Virus record (IMG/VR): IMGVR_UViG_3300025108_000360 | Span: 1-24,908 of that record | Strand: one strand, 5' to 3' | Source: a virus | Length of the DNA stretch: 24,908 nt | In this document: piece by piece, positions 14,817 to 21,996 of the stretch | Position numbering within the stretch: position 1 is the first letter of the stretch | Layout: every line of letters starts with the position of its first letter | The notes under the pieces: model-generated | What the model was told of the DNA's origin: nothing | Database searches by the model: none | Seen by the model: only the letters and a program-made list of their open reading frames with translations | Made by a program: the position numbers and the translations under genes

Positions 14817-14956
14817 TCGTATGCCTCCCCATTCAGCGTCATGTAAATCGCAATGCAGTCCTCGCAAATTGGCGCATCGGAGTCATCGCCCACGGATGCG
14901 TAGTCGCCTATCGCTCCGCAGAGTCTTGGTTTCAGTAGTCCTTTAATGTGAATCAC
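14813..14956 (-). CDS. Zinc-knuckle microprotein (about 47 aa)
   Basis: The minus strand between the DnaJ-type gene and PCNA is open as a short frame with Cys13, CEDC at 31-34 and a C-terminal helix IAIYMTLNGEAYE. Its stop overlaps the PCNA start (ATGA), and its last codons give the GGGGAGG site of PCNA. The start is unsure: a GTG at 14956 overlaps the upstream gene, while an ATT at 14947 stands five bases after a GGTGA site, in the spacing used by neighbouring genes. An ATT start would be unusual. Three cysteines only, so a zinc site would need another ligand. Confidence 0.55.
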   Translation of the reverse strand: MIHIKGLLKPRLCGAIGDYASVGDDSDAPICEDCIAIYMTLNGEAYE

Positions 14957-15317
14957 CTTTTGTTTCTTCATTCTTTTCACCTCTCGGTACATATCGTAAA
15001 CACACGCAGTCGTAAAAGAAAATGACTTCCTCTCCGTCCTTCATCATGCGTTCTTGAACCGCGCCTCCGCCTCCGCATTGCTTGCAGTTTGGGTCGGGGA
15101 CCACTTGCCAGTCAATGAAGATGCAATCACATGGGTGGTTGACGAACTCAACATCGACACACTCGCCCTCATAGTTCCGAACGGGTTGTTCAATGATGTA
15201 TTCACCAGTGCCTCCACAGGCATTGCAGTCGGGGTTTGCTTCGTAGCACGGATTGTCTTCAAGACTTCGGTCTGTGGCATTGTTATGCGCAGGCGTTCCT
15301 GTGGTTTTCCATGCCAT
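14943..15317 (-). CDS. DnaJ-type cysteine-rich zinc protein without J domain (124 aa)
   Basis: Two internal repeats of about 45 residues each hold a CxxCxGxG motif and a CxC motif: CNACGGTG (31-38) with CDC (63-65), then CKQCGGGG (78-85) with CVC (104-106). CxxCxGxG is the signature of the DnaJ/Hsp40 central zinc domain, which binds unfolded protein, but the J domain that recruits Hsp70 is absent. Similar lone DnaJ zinc repeats occur in many phage proteins of unknown role. ATG 15317 follows GGGTGA and shares one base with the upstream stop. Function: metal-binding adaptor, possibly chaperone-like; not provable here. Confidence 0.75.
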   Translation of the reverse strand: MAWKTTGTPAHNNATDRSLEDNPCYEANPDCNACGGTGEYIIEQPVRNYEGECVDVEFVNHPCDCIFIDWQVVPDPNCKQCGGGGAVQERMMKDGEEVIFFYDCVCLRYVPRGEKNEETKGDSH

Positions 15318-16324
15318 CAAACTTCACCCTCTCGTAGTTCCGGTAGTCCAAACCACTGAGGCGCTTCGTCCTTCTTCGTCACCATGATGGTGCGTCGTTG
15401 GTCAAGCAAGTTAGGGTTGGTCTTGATTTTGACGAACTCAACTTCGTAGCGTGTCTCACCTGTTGGTGAGTTATTTTCGCCGCGCACCTTCTTCTTGTGG
15501 AAGTAAAGGATTTGGTTGAGGTAGTTTGCAGTATGCTTCTCCCAAGATGGTTTCTTACCAATCACATTACCGCTCTTGTCTTGTAGTTCCTTGAAGTGGG
15601 TTTCAAAGTAAACATTGACACCAAGGGACATGAGCGTTCGAGCGATGGTTGTAAGTTGATGGAAACGCGTTGTGCGAATCTGCCAGTTGAATCGGAGTCC
15701 GACTTGTTCATGAGGCTTCACCTTTGCACCGATACCGTCGGGGGCTGTACCCAAGTCTTCGATGAACATGCAGTTCTTAGCCACTTCATCCCAAAGGTCA
15801 ACGGCGGTGATAAGTACCGAGTGAAGTCGAGGCTTGTCTCCGGGGCGTGCGGCCCAATCAACAAGCGTCTGTCCAATCTTCATGACACGACGATGCGTCG
15901 CAGGGTAGTCGATGGCTTCACGAATGTCACCGTCAGCGTCTGTCTGTCGGAACATGACATTCGGACTTAGGCAACGGATGTTCTTAGCATGCTCACGATG
16001 ATGTGTGACGCGGGTGGTCTGTCCGCCACCATCAAAGTCCAAGACGAAGATAACATCTCCGCGCTTCTTTTCTTCGTCACTCATGCTGTCGAGAACAATG
16101 CCAGTCTTACCGACACCTTCGGGACCGATGAGGCCCATGAAGATTTGACTCGTAGGCACTTCGTCACCAGCGTTGATGATTTCATCCCACACGGATTTAG
16201 CAATGGGTTGCTTGACGGGCGTGGTAGGGGCTTCAATCATCTCCCCGGTGGTCGGGTCGAAAGGTACAGGTTGTTCGGGTTGTTCGGGCTTGGCTTGGTT
16301 TTTCAAATCGTTTAGGTTTGGCAT
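15317..16324 (-). CDS. RecA/Sak4-like P-loop ATPase
   Basis: 335 residues. After a Pro/Gln-rich N-terminus come GLIGPEGVGKTG (Walker A, Lys73, Thr74), VIFVLDFDGG (Walker B, Asp96), SVLITAVDLW and VNVYFETHFKEL strands, and basic C-terminal strands, the order of the RecA-like core in AAA_24/Sak4-type phage ATPases and RadA relatives. Such proteins bind ssDNA and promote annealing or strand exchange. Its gene follows the probable ssDNA-binding protein, a pairing seen in many viruses. ATG 16324 is chosen because GGAGA lies about 10 bases upstream; a GTG at 16333 would sit on that site. The first 15 coding bases are identical to those of the preceding gene. Confidence 0.78.
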   Translation of the reverse strand: MPNLNDLKNQAKPEQPEQPVPFDPTTGEMIEAPTTPVKQPIAKSVWDEIINAGDEVPTSQIFMGLIGPEGVGKTGIVLDSMSDEEKKRGDVIFVLDFDGGGQTTRVTHHREHAKNIRCLSPNVMFRQTDADGDIREAIDYPATHRRVMKIGQTLVDWAARPGDKPRLHSVLITAVDLWDEVAKNCMFIEDLGTAPDGIGAKVKPHEQVGLRFNWQIRTTRFHQLTTIARTLMSLGVNVYFETHFKELQDKSGNVIGKKPSWEKHTANYLNQILYFHKKKVRGENNSPTGETRYEVEFVKIKTNPNLLDQRRTIMVTKKDEAPQWFGLPELREGEV

Positions 16325-16329
16325 GTTAT

Positions 16330-17652
16330 TCACTCTCCGTATTGGGTAATGTTTGTGTCGCCGCCTTCACCAGCAGGGATGGCGAGGCGTGGGACTGCGT
16401 AAACACCGAAGGTCTTGATGGCAGGTTCGGGTCCGTCATCAGTGACGCGCACACTCAATCGTCCGAAGACAATGACTGTGGACTTCACTGCGTATGGTTT
16501 CCATCCTTCCTCAGTGGCATAATCGAACGGGTGACCCTCGTCTCCGAGGACTCCGTGGATGTAGCAGGGTAGGTTCTGTCGGCGACTTCCGTTGAATGTA
16601 CGCATGAGGTCGAAGGATGACAGCGACATTGAGTAGTCGTGACCAATCGGGTCCCACTCTGTCTCGCGTGCTTCCTTTCGCATGTCACTGACTTTGCCTC
16701 TCACAAAGACAAGAGGTCCGACGGGGTTGTATCCGGGGACAATCTCTTGTCGCGTCTCAAAAACTTCAGCGAGCGATGAGAGGTCTTTGATGTGACTGTC
16801 GAGTCCGGGGACAAGTCTGTCCGGTCGGATGACATCACGAATCTCTTCATCGACAAACTCGTTGCCGTAGGTGAAGGAGGCAGGCAGAGGGTAGGCTGTG
16901 TAGGAATCAGCCCACTCCGGCTTGACATTCTTTCCTTGAGGTCGCACCTTGAGTGTGCCTTCTTGGAAGAGTTGAGGGATGAACCACTCATCGGGATTCT
17001 TTGAAGTCACACTGATGCGCAACACTCTCTGTTCGTTCAAGTAGTTGTCCTTGTCGTTACCGAGATAGTAGTAGGTTCGCTGGTGTCGGTACGGTGTGAT
17101 TGGTTCACCGTAGCGGTTCCATTCGGAGTTGTTTTGAAGGATGGCGATGCTCAGTCCGTGTTCTTCAAAGAGGAACCATGGCTTGGTGTCTGCTGATTCT
17201 TCGGTAGCCTTCGGTCCGTTGACTCCCTCAAGCATCCACACACCGTTCTCGGTGTATGCGCGGGCCACAAGTCCTTGTTGGATTGCGTCGTCAAGGTCGT
17301 TCATAGCGGCTGACACTGCTGGTCCGCGCTTTCGTTCTTGGCTGTCACGGACTTTCGGGTCAACACCAATGAAGTATCCGACGAGTTCAACTGCATTGTT
17401 GTTCCCGCCGCTCATGACGCGTCGCTCAACTACGAAAGTCTCTGCGGCATCAATCATGAAGTCTGCTTCTTCTGCGTCGGGGTTGTCAACTCCGAGTTCG
17501 TTCTTGAGGTAGGTGTAAAAATCACCTGTTGCGTCGTCAAGACTCTTTCCGTTCTTCTCAGCCCACCACTTAAGGCGTTCTTCCACATCGCTGTGAAGGC
17601 TGTTGTTGTTTTTGGCTTCAGTTTGGTTTTGGTTTTGGTTTAGGTTTGGCAT
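16330..17652 (-). CDS. Probable ssDNA-binding protein (RPA-like OB fold suspected)
   Basis: 440 residues. The N-terminus is an Asn/Gln tract (MPNLNQNQNQTEAKNNN). Residues 75-90 and 325-430 contain beta strands that look like OB-fold barrels (VELVGYFIGVD; PLVFVRGKVSDM; KSTVIVFGRLSVRV; KTFGVYAVPR), and the middle has many Trp, Tyr and Phe, which suit base stacking. No firm motif identifies the family. The call rests on this composition and on context: it lies between the clamp loader and the RecA-like ATPase, where a replication protein A equivalent is expected and otherwise missing. GGAGG precedes ATG 17652 by 7 bases. Alternative: a virus-specific recombination or structural protein. Confidence 0.45.
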   Translation of the reverse strand: MPNLNQNQNQTEAKNNNSLHSDVEERLKWWAEKNGKSLDDATGDFYTYLKNELGVDNPDAEEADFMIDAAETFVVERRVMSGGNNNAVELVGYFIGVDPKVRDSQERKRGPAVSAAMNDLDDAIQQGLVARAYTENGVWMLEGVNGPKATEESADTKPWFLFEEHGLSIAILQNNSEWNRYGEPITPYRHQRTYYYLGNDKDNYLNEQRVLRISVTSKNPDEWFIPQLFQEGTLKVRPQGKNVKPEWADSYTAYPLPASFTYGNEFVDEEIRDVIRPDRLVPGLDSHIKDLSSLAEVFETRQEIVPGYNPVGPLVFVRGKVSDMRKEARETEWDPIGHDYSMSLSSFDLMRTFNGSRRQNLPCYIHGVLGDEGHPFDYATEEGWKPYAVKSTVIVFGRLSVRVTDDGPEPAIKTFGVYAVPRLAIPAGEGGDTNITQYGE

Positions 17653-17681
17653 GTTTAGTCCTCCTTGTTTTGGTTTTGGTT
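17626..17681. repeat. TTTTGG hexamer tracts around a start codon
   Basis: The 15-mer GTTTTGGTTTTGGTT occurs at 17626-17640 and 17667-17681. On the minus strand these code for the NQNQN tail of the clamp loader and the NQNQNQ head of the next protein, flanking its ribosome site and ATG. Confidence 0.85.
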
Positions 17682-18545
17682 TTTTGTGTGTAAGGTCGCT
17701 ACGAAGTAGTCAATAAATGATTCACTTCCAAGGTCCCATTGGTTCATCTTCAAGACGAAATCTCCCCACACAGAGAAGAAGGTATATAGTTGTTCCGAGG
17801 TCATCCCCACGGTTTTCACATATTCGTGAATGCGACGCATGATGTATTGATGGGAAGAGCCTTCCCTTAGCATATTCAACATGGTTCTGTGGGCAGACTC
17901 CCACTCATTAGCGGCCAAGTCGAGGGCCAATGAATCCAAATCATCTTGTTCTTCGGGGAACAATTCAAGTCCACTTAGAAGATGATTGCCGATTGCGCGA
18001 AGGTCGCCTCCGAACTGTGAATGCAGTACCTCGGCGCTGACCGTAGGTGAAATGCCTTGTCTCACAATCAAGTGTTCAATATACGCGCGCACATGTTTTA
18101 CTTCGTATGGTCGGAATTTGAACATGACGCATCGTGACTTGATAGCAGGGATAATCTTGCTTTGGTCGTTGCAAGTTAGTATCCACCAGCAGTTGCTTTT
18201 CTCCATGATACGCTTCAATGAATCTTGCGCAGGCTTGGTAAGACCGTCAGCCTCATCGAGTAAAATCAGTCGGCCACCATCCCAAAGGTTGGTCGCTTGT
18301 GCAACTTGCTTCAACTTGTTTCGGATGAATTCAATGCCGCGCTCATCGCTTGCATTGTATTCGACTACCTGTAATCCAAGATGCTTGGCTATGATGTATG
18401 CCGCACTTGTCTTTCCAAGTCCCGGCGCTCCATGCAACAGAAGGCATTGGGGGCTATCAGCATCCCACTCGTCAAGGTAAAACAAGGGCATGTGTGGTTC
18501 GTTCGCTCCGATAAAATCGGTTAATTTTCGGCAGGTGAGTTTCAT
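17655..18545 (-). CDS. Clamp loader ATPase, RFC small-subunit type
   Basis: 296 residues of the AAA+ clamp loader family. Walker A HGAPGLGKTS (38-47), the EYNASDERG signature (62-70), Walker B LILLDEADGLT (93-103), sensor 1 TCNDQSK (124-130) and the SRC arginine-finger motif (137-139) are all intact, followed by the three-helix lid (GGDLRAIGNHL) and a C-terminal collar. It should load the PCNA encoded in the same unit. It is somewhat shorter than cellular RFC small subunits (about 320). No large subunit gene is seen, so it may act alone as a pentamer or with a host subunit. First gene of unit 2, with a GAGGAAG site; the tail is Asn/Gln-rich. Confidence 0.95.
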   Translation of the reverse strand: MKLTCRKLTDFIGANEPHMPLFYLDEWDADSPQCLLLHGAPGLGKTSAAYIIAKHLGLQVVEYNASDERGIEFIRNKLKQVAQATNLWDGGRLILLDEADGLTKPAQDSLKRIMEKSNCWWILTCNDQSKIIPAIKSRCVMFKFRPYEVKHVRAYIEHLIVRQGISPTVSAEVLHSQFGGDLRAIGNHLLSGLELFPEEQDDLDSLALDLAANEWESAHRTMLNMLREGSSHQYIMRRIHEYVKTVGMTSEQLYTFFSVWGDFVLKMNQWDLGSESFIDYFVATLHTKNQNQNKED

Positions 18546-18633
18546 TTTTCTTCCTCAAAACCACTTGCATATTCCGCGTCGGGTTATAAAGGGGGGGTCC
18601 AACGACTACCCTTTTCTTGATATTATCTTATTA

Positions 18634-18648
18634 TTGTTATAAGAATAA
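18634..18648 (-). promoter_or_regulatory. Candidate promoter element for the replication unit
   Basis: Minus-strand TTATTCTTATAACAA, 89 bases before the clamp loader ATG, 14 of 15 identical to the element at 7403-7417. The surrounding gap 18546-18714 is AT-rich and has no gene. A second TATA-like string (CTTTATAA on the minus strand, about 18585-18592) lies closer to the gene, so which is the real TATA box is open. The gap also holds one copy of the 13-base motif at 18682-18694. An origin of replication here is possible but unsupported. Confidence 0.5.
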
Positions 18649-18681
18649 TAGTAATACTTTCTTTATTAGAATGATAATAGA

Positions 18682-18694
18682 ATAGTGATAATTG
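18682..18694 (-). promoter_or_regulatory. 13-base motif, inverted copy
   Basis: Reads CAATTATCACTAT on the minus strand, the exact reverse complement of 7389-7401. Confidence 0.3.
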
Positions 18695-18714
18695 AAACAG
18701 AGGTGCGCTGATGT

Positions 18715-19068
18715 TCAATCTTCTCTATCTAACAGGTCGATAATTTCGGCTATCTCTGTGTGCGTGGGAGCACGCCCCTTGAAATCCATGAGCCTTACCA
18801 TCTTCACCATGTTCTTCAAGTCGTACACATGTTGTTTGACGGGTGAGAGTATTCGGATGATGTGCCGTATCAATTCGGCATCCTTGAGGATTCGTGCATT
18901 GATACCCTGCGTGGCGAGCCACATGTTGAGAGCGGGTTCGTCCTTTCGGCTGACCAAGACGCGCCTCTCCACACGGTATCCAATTCGTGTCTTCGGAGAG
19001 AAGTGAACGCTTAGTTGGAATCGACATTCCCTCGCCAGCCAACCGAGGAAGAAAGCGTCTTCATCCAT
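18715..19068 (-). CDS. Small protein resembling a degenerate LAGLIDADG domain (117 aa)
   Basis: The N-terminus AFFLGWLARECRFQLSV followed by a beta-rich stretch with GYRVERRVLVSRKDEPAL recalls the LAGLIDADG homing endonuclease fold (helix, then saddle strands, then a helix after 'SRKDEP'). The acidic metal ligand at the end of the LAGLIDADG helix is at best a Glu, and only one such helix is present, so nuclease activity is doubtful. The C-terminal 50 residues are helical (IRHIIRILSPVKQHVYDLKN). An ATG at 19068 is preferred over a GTG at 19077. It is the last gene of unit 1. The family call is tentative; a DNA-binding protein is the safer statement. Confidence 0.5.
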   Translation of the reverse strand: MDEDAFFLGWLARECRFQLSVHFSPKTRIGYRVERRVLVSRKDEPALNMWLATQGINARILKDAELIRHIIRILSPVKQHVYDLKNMVKMVRLMDFKGRAPTHTEIAEIIDLLDRED

Positions 19069-19073
19069 TCGGC

Positions 19074-20378
19074 TCACTTCTCCATCAAGTCACCAATCTG
19101 CATAGCATCCGACTGTCCAAGAGTCGTGTCTATTCGTGCAAGATATGGAGCGCGCATCTTCTTACTCTCTTCATCATACCCAAGCGAATGGAAGATGCCA
19201 ATCATCCCTTCGTCAATGTCCATCATGCCTTGCGCTTCGTAAAGACGAGTCAACTTATCCGGTATGTCATCCGCTTTCACATAGGCGTAACCCACAGGGA
19301 ATGGGTCGAAGCCGTCAAGCGCGGCGAGTTTAATTCGTATGCCTTCGCCTTCACGAAAGCCTCCAAGTATCAGTAGCGGTATGTCAAATGTTCTTCTCGG
19401 CACAATAAATCCTCCAACAGCCCCACTGTGATAGTAGGGTCGTTCACCATCCAAGAGGCGCAGGGTTTCACCGTCCTCTAAATGCTGAACGAGTGCTCTC
19501 AAATGGGCGCGGTCTTCCACCTTCTTGGGATTCGTGGCACGCGCGGTTCTGTTATCTTTCCATAGATTCGGCTCACCCTCACGGTACAACCATTCCACAA
19601 TGTTCCCCTGCTCATCCATCTCACACACGCAATCGTCTTCGCCCTCAATAAGAGGGGCGCGCGCTATGCGTAGTCCTTGACGGTCATACGAGTATAGCCT
19701 TCGGCTCCGCCTGTGTACGAAGTAGTTTTTTCCTCGGACGATTTCGTAGTGTGTTTCTTTGAAGGGTAGTGACCATTTATTCCATCGAGAATAGTTGGGC
19801 GCTTGGAAAGGATAGGTGGGCTGAATAGCATACTCGGTCGGGAGAGTGTTGTTGATTGCGCGCTGGATAACTTCACCTGTGGGCATGAGCGCACGCATCT
19901 GTTGAAGGTGATTCGTCTCATACGGTGTTGTGTGTGCAACAGCCCTCATGATAGGGCGTTTGTTCAACGCGCTTCGTCCAAAGCAAAAGCCCCAAAACAG
20001 CATCGCACCTAATTGTGACATTGAGTTGAATAGAATGTCTGCGTTCATCTCATTCTTGATAATCATATCTTTGAACTCAATGGCTTGGCGAAGCGTGATT
20101 GATTCGGCTACATCGGTTGGCGATTCGGATGCAAGGAGCGCGGGCATCTCTTGTTCATCCATGAGCGATTCGTATTCTTCGGGGAACAGACCATACGATT
20201 CGGCTAACATGGAAACGACATGGTGAGATTTTATTGAACTTCGTGGACTTGCGCAACACAGTGTGATAATATCGTGAGCGTCCGATTCGTGTTTCGTGAA
20301 AAGGTCGGAGAGTATTTTCGGGTGCTTCGGTTCTGTTTGATGAGCACGCACTGCGCTTGCCAATTCCTCAAACTTCAC
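19074..20378 (-). CDS. ATP-dependent DNA ligase-like protein with degenerate active site
   Basis: 434 residues with the three-part layout of ATP-dependent DNA ligases. The N-terminal helices (FEELASAVRAHQTEPKHPKI) match the ligase DNA-binding domain. The middle has YEIVRGKNYFVHRRSRRLYSY (about 211-231), in the place of motif I (E-x-K-x-D-G-x-R, then the YSR strand), and IEGEDDCVCEMDEQG (244-258) in the place of motif III. The end (FDIPLLILGGFREGEG, then PVGYAYVKADD) matches the ligase OB fold. The nucleophilic Lys expected at Glu212+2 is Val214, and the motif V lysines are also not evident. It therefore looks catalytically dead, or uses another residue. The start is GTG 20378 with GAGGAAGA upstream. 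Family call from pattern only. Confidence 0.5.
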   Translation of the reverse strand: MKFEELASAVRAHQTEPKHPKILSDLFTKHESDAHDIITLCCASPRSSIKSHHVVSMLAESYGLFPEEYESLMDEQEMPALLASESPTDVAESITLRQAIEFKDMIIKNEMNADILFNSMSQLGAMLFWGFCFGRSALNKRPIMRAVAHTTPYETNHLQQMRALMPTGEVIQRAINNTLPTEYAIQPTYPFQAPNYSRWNKWSLPFKETHYEIVRGKNYFVHRRSRRLYSYDRQGLRIARAPLIEGEDDCVCEMDEQGNIVEWLYREGEPNLWKDNRTARATNPKKVEDRAHLRALVQHLEDGETLRLLDGERPYYHSGAVGGFIVPRRTFDIPLLILGGFREGEGIRIKLAALDGFDPFPVGYAYVKADDIPDKLTRLYEAQGMMDIDEGMIGIFHSLGYDEESKKMRAPYLARIDTTLGQSDAMQIGDLMEK

Positions 20379-20998
20379 TCTTCCTCATCACCCTTGGCAT
20401 TGAATATCAATCCGCGCAAGTGTGGAGGTACAGGCTGACCGTTCCATTCGGACGGCATGATGACCACCGATGCTTCTTCAAGTTCCTTCATCAGCGTTCC
20501 ACTATCTGCAATCTCTATGATTTCACCGCGCTCAAGAACACTCATGCCATCCCAAGAAAAGAACAATTCGTCACCAGCGATGAGGTGGAAGTCCATAGGC
20601 GCTAACTCTTGTTCGCTGTCTTCATGCTTGACCAGCACGCGCCACTCAGCGTTGTCAGTCTCTCTCCATTCAGCGTTCTCCAAATCAAAATTGACAAGCG
20701 GCACGCCACTCTCTTCGTGTATCCATTCCTTCGCAGTATCTTGCGCGGCTTGCATTGGGTCTTCGACAACCTCAACTCCATCAGCGTTTAGCGCTATGCC
20801 AATTTCAGCACACACTTTACCGATGCGCTCAAGAGGAAGGATGGAAGAGGGCGTGGCTTTCGTGATGCGAAAACCATCTTCGTCTTTCATGAGGACAGCA
20901 TCAGCGATACCCCATGTGTCACCCACTTGCATCTTCTCATAGTGGTCTTTCGTCCATTCAATGTCTTCCGCTGTGGGTTCCCAATTATCTTCAATCAT
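20375..20998 (-). CDS. Acidic protein of unknown function (207 aa)
   Basis: 207 residues, strongly acidic, with alternating helix and strand. WTKDHYEKMQVGDTWGI and a VEVVEDPMQAAQDTAKEWI helix stand out; the C-terminus KGDEEE is coded by the purine-rich ribosome site of the next gene. No motif recognised. ATG 20998 has AGGTGA six bases upstream and overlaps the preceding stop. Could be a DNA mimic or protein-interaction factor on composition, but nothing specific supports that. Confidence 0.7.
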   Translation of the reverse strand: MIEDNWEPTAEDIEWTKDHYEKMQVGDTWGIADAVLMKDEDGFRITKATPSSILPLERIGKVCAEIGIALNADGVEVVEDPMQAAQDTAKEWIHEESGVPLVNFDLENAEWRETDNAEWRVLVKHEDSEQELAPMDFHLIAGDELFFSWDGMSVLERGEIIEIADSGTLMKELEEASVVIMPSEWNGQPVPPHLRGLIFNAKGDEEE

Positions 20999-21291
20999 AT
21001 CTCTTCACCTTTGAACCACCGAAACTTGTTGCAACAACGCGCGGGGATAATAATGTACTCACTCTTATCTGTGAACAAAGCGATTTGGTGTGGGTCTATG
21101 CCTTCACCACATGAACACACGATAGCATCAGCGAGTAAGTGAGACGCGTAGTCGAATCCCTCAATGGAATAGTGGATACCATTGTCGGGATTCTTTATTG
21201 TCGCGTTCTTGACAGGTACACCGTCAGCCATCGGATGCGTAAGGAAGCCATCCTCTCCAAAATGGCGCGTGCCTAACTGGTAACGGGGCAT
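20995..21291 (-). CDS. Small protein with Cys motifs, unknown function (98 aa)
   Basis: 98 residues. A CSCGEGIDPH stretch near residues 59-68 and a CCNKF stretch near 86-90 could form a metal site. GGGGGTGA four bases before ATG 21291 is one of the strongest ribosome sites here. The stop overlaps the next gene by 4 bases. No family recognised. Confidence 0.65.
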   Translation of the reverse strand: MPRYQLGTRHFGEDGFLTHPMADGVPVKNATIKNPDNGIHYSIEGFDYASHLLADAIVCSCGEGIDPHQIALFTDKSEYIIIPARCCNKFRWFKGEEI

Positions 21292-21318
21292 TATTCACCC
21301 CCAAGAGGGGCAACCTAT

Positions 21319-21516
21319 TTATTCTTGCGGCATGAAAAGGAACGACGCGTCCCATACTCCGTTGCCTTCAACGCAATGCACTTCGGCTTTGGAGAAGACG
21401 CCGTAAGGAACGGTGCGATAGATGAAGAGTTCCGAAGGTTGCGGATGCTTACGACAAGGGCAAGGCGAATAGGGAATGATGATAACATCAAGCGGTTCTT
21501 GAGGCGCGGGCATCAT
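21319..21516 (-). CDS. Small protein of unknown function (65 aa)
   Basis: 65 residues with CPCRKH near residues 19-24 and a Cys at about 48; mixed hydrophobic strands (LDVIIIPY, LFIYRTVPYGVF). Two adjacent ATGs (21516, 21513) follow GAGGAAGA, overlapping the upstream stop. It fills the space between two supported genes, which is the main reason to accept it. No function assigned. Confidence 0.6.
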   Translation of the reverse strand: MMPAPQEPLDVIIIPYSPCPCRKHPQPSELFIYRTVPYGVFSKAEVHCVEGNGVWDASFLFMPQE

Positions 21517-21863
21517 TCTTCCTCATCCTCCTTCCTCTTTCCATTAGGTAAAGCAAGTTCGGGGTGCAGTCGATTGAAGTTGTTCACACCAAGCATTGTC
21601 GCGTGTGTCATTATTTGGAAGATGTTGTAATCCCTAAACGGATGGAAGGAAGCAAGCGAGTCCCTGTATTCTCGTCTGTCAAGTTCTGCTTTCATTGCAC
21701 ACACTCTTGTAATTTGTTTGCGCAATGACGCTAAGTTCTTGTGTGCCATGCTTCTCAGTGTGCGGTCCGGTAAGTCTTCCAGCAGGACAAACCTACCATT
21801 CTTCAACTGCACAGTGTATGGTGCTGACGGGATGCTCTCTTCCTCTCGGAACTCATCGCTCAT
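21513..21863 (-). CDS. Small helical protein of unknown function (116 aa)
   Basis: 116 residues: a short beta part (YTVQLKNGRFVLLEDL), then helices rich in Arg/Lys and Leu (LRSMAHKNLASLRKQITRVCAMKAELDRRE, seen as two shorter helices), ending in KEDEEE. ATG 21863 has AGGTGG upstream. It overlaps the zinc microprotein before it by 11 bases and the next gene by 4. No family recognised. Confidence 0.68.
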   Translation of the reverse strand: MSDEFREEESIPSAPYTVQLKNGRFVLLEDLPDRTLRSMAHKNLASLRKQITRVCAMKAELDRREYRDSLASFHPFRDYNIFQIMTHATMLGVNNFNRLHPELALPNGKRKEDEEE

Positions 21864-21996
21864 CTCTAACCACCTGCATAGTTCCTGTGCATTTCTCAGT
21901 CGCGTGTGCTACAAGCAAGTTGCATTTACCCGCGCTTCTCATTCTTTGGCTTCCGCATTTGCGGCATTTTCTCATCTTTCTCTTTCCGTGTGTCAT
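21853..21996 (-). CDS. Zinc-ribbon microprotein (47 aa)
   Basis: Translating the gap after the SNF2 gene gives 47 residues, very basic at the N-terminus (MTHGKRKMRK), with CRKCG at 11-15 and Cys at 25 and 36 plus His31, a likely zinc ribbon. ATG 21996 overlaps the SNF2 stop as ATGA and has AGGTG 8 bases upstream; the stop lies 11 bases inside the next gene. Probably nucleic-acid binding. Confidence 0.72.
   Translation of the reverse strand: MTHGKRKMRKCRKCGSQRMRSAGKCNLLVAHATEKCTGTMQVVRDER

Noticed and set aside
17626-17681. TTTTGG tracts as telomere-like or origin repeats
   Set aside because: They are coding for Asn/Gln tails in two adjacent frames, too few, and interrupted by a ribosome site.
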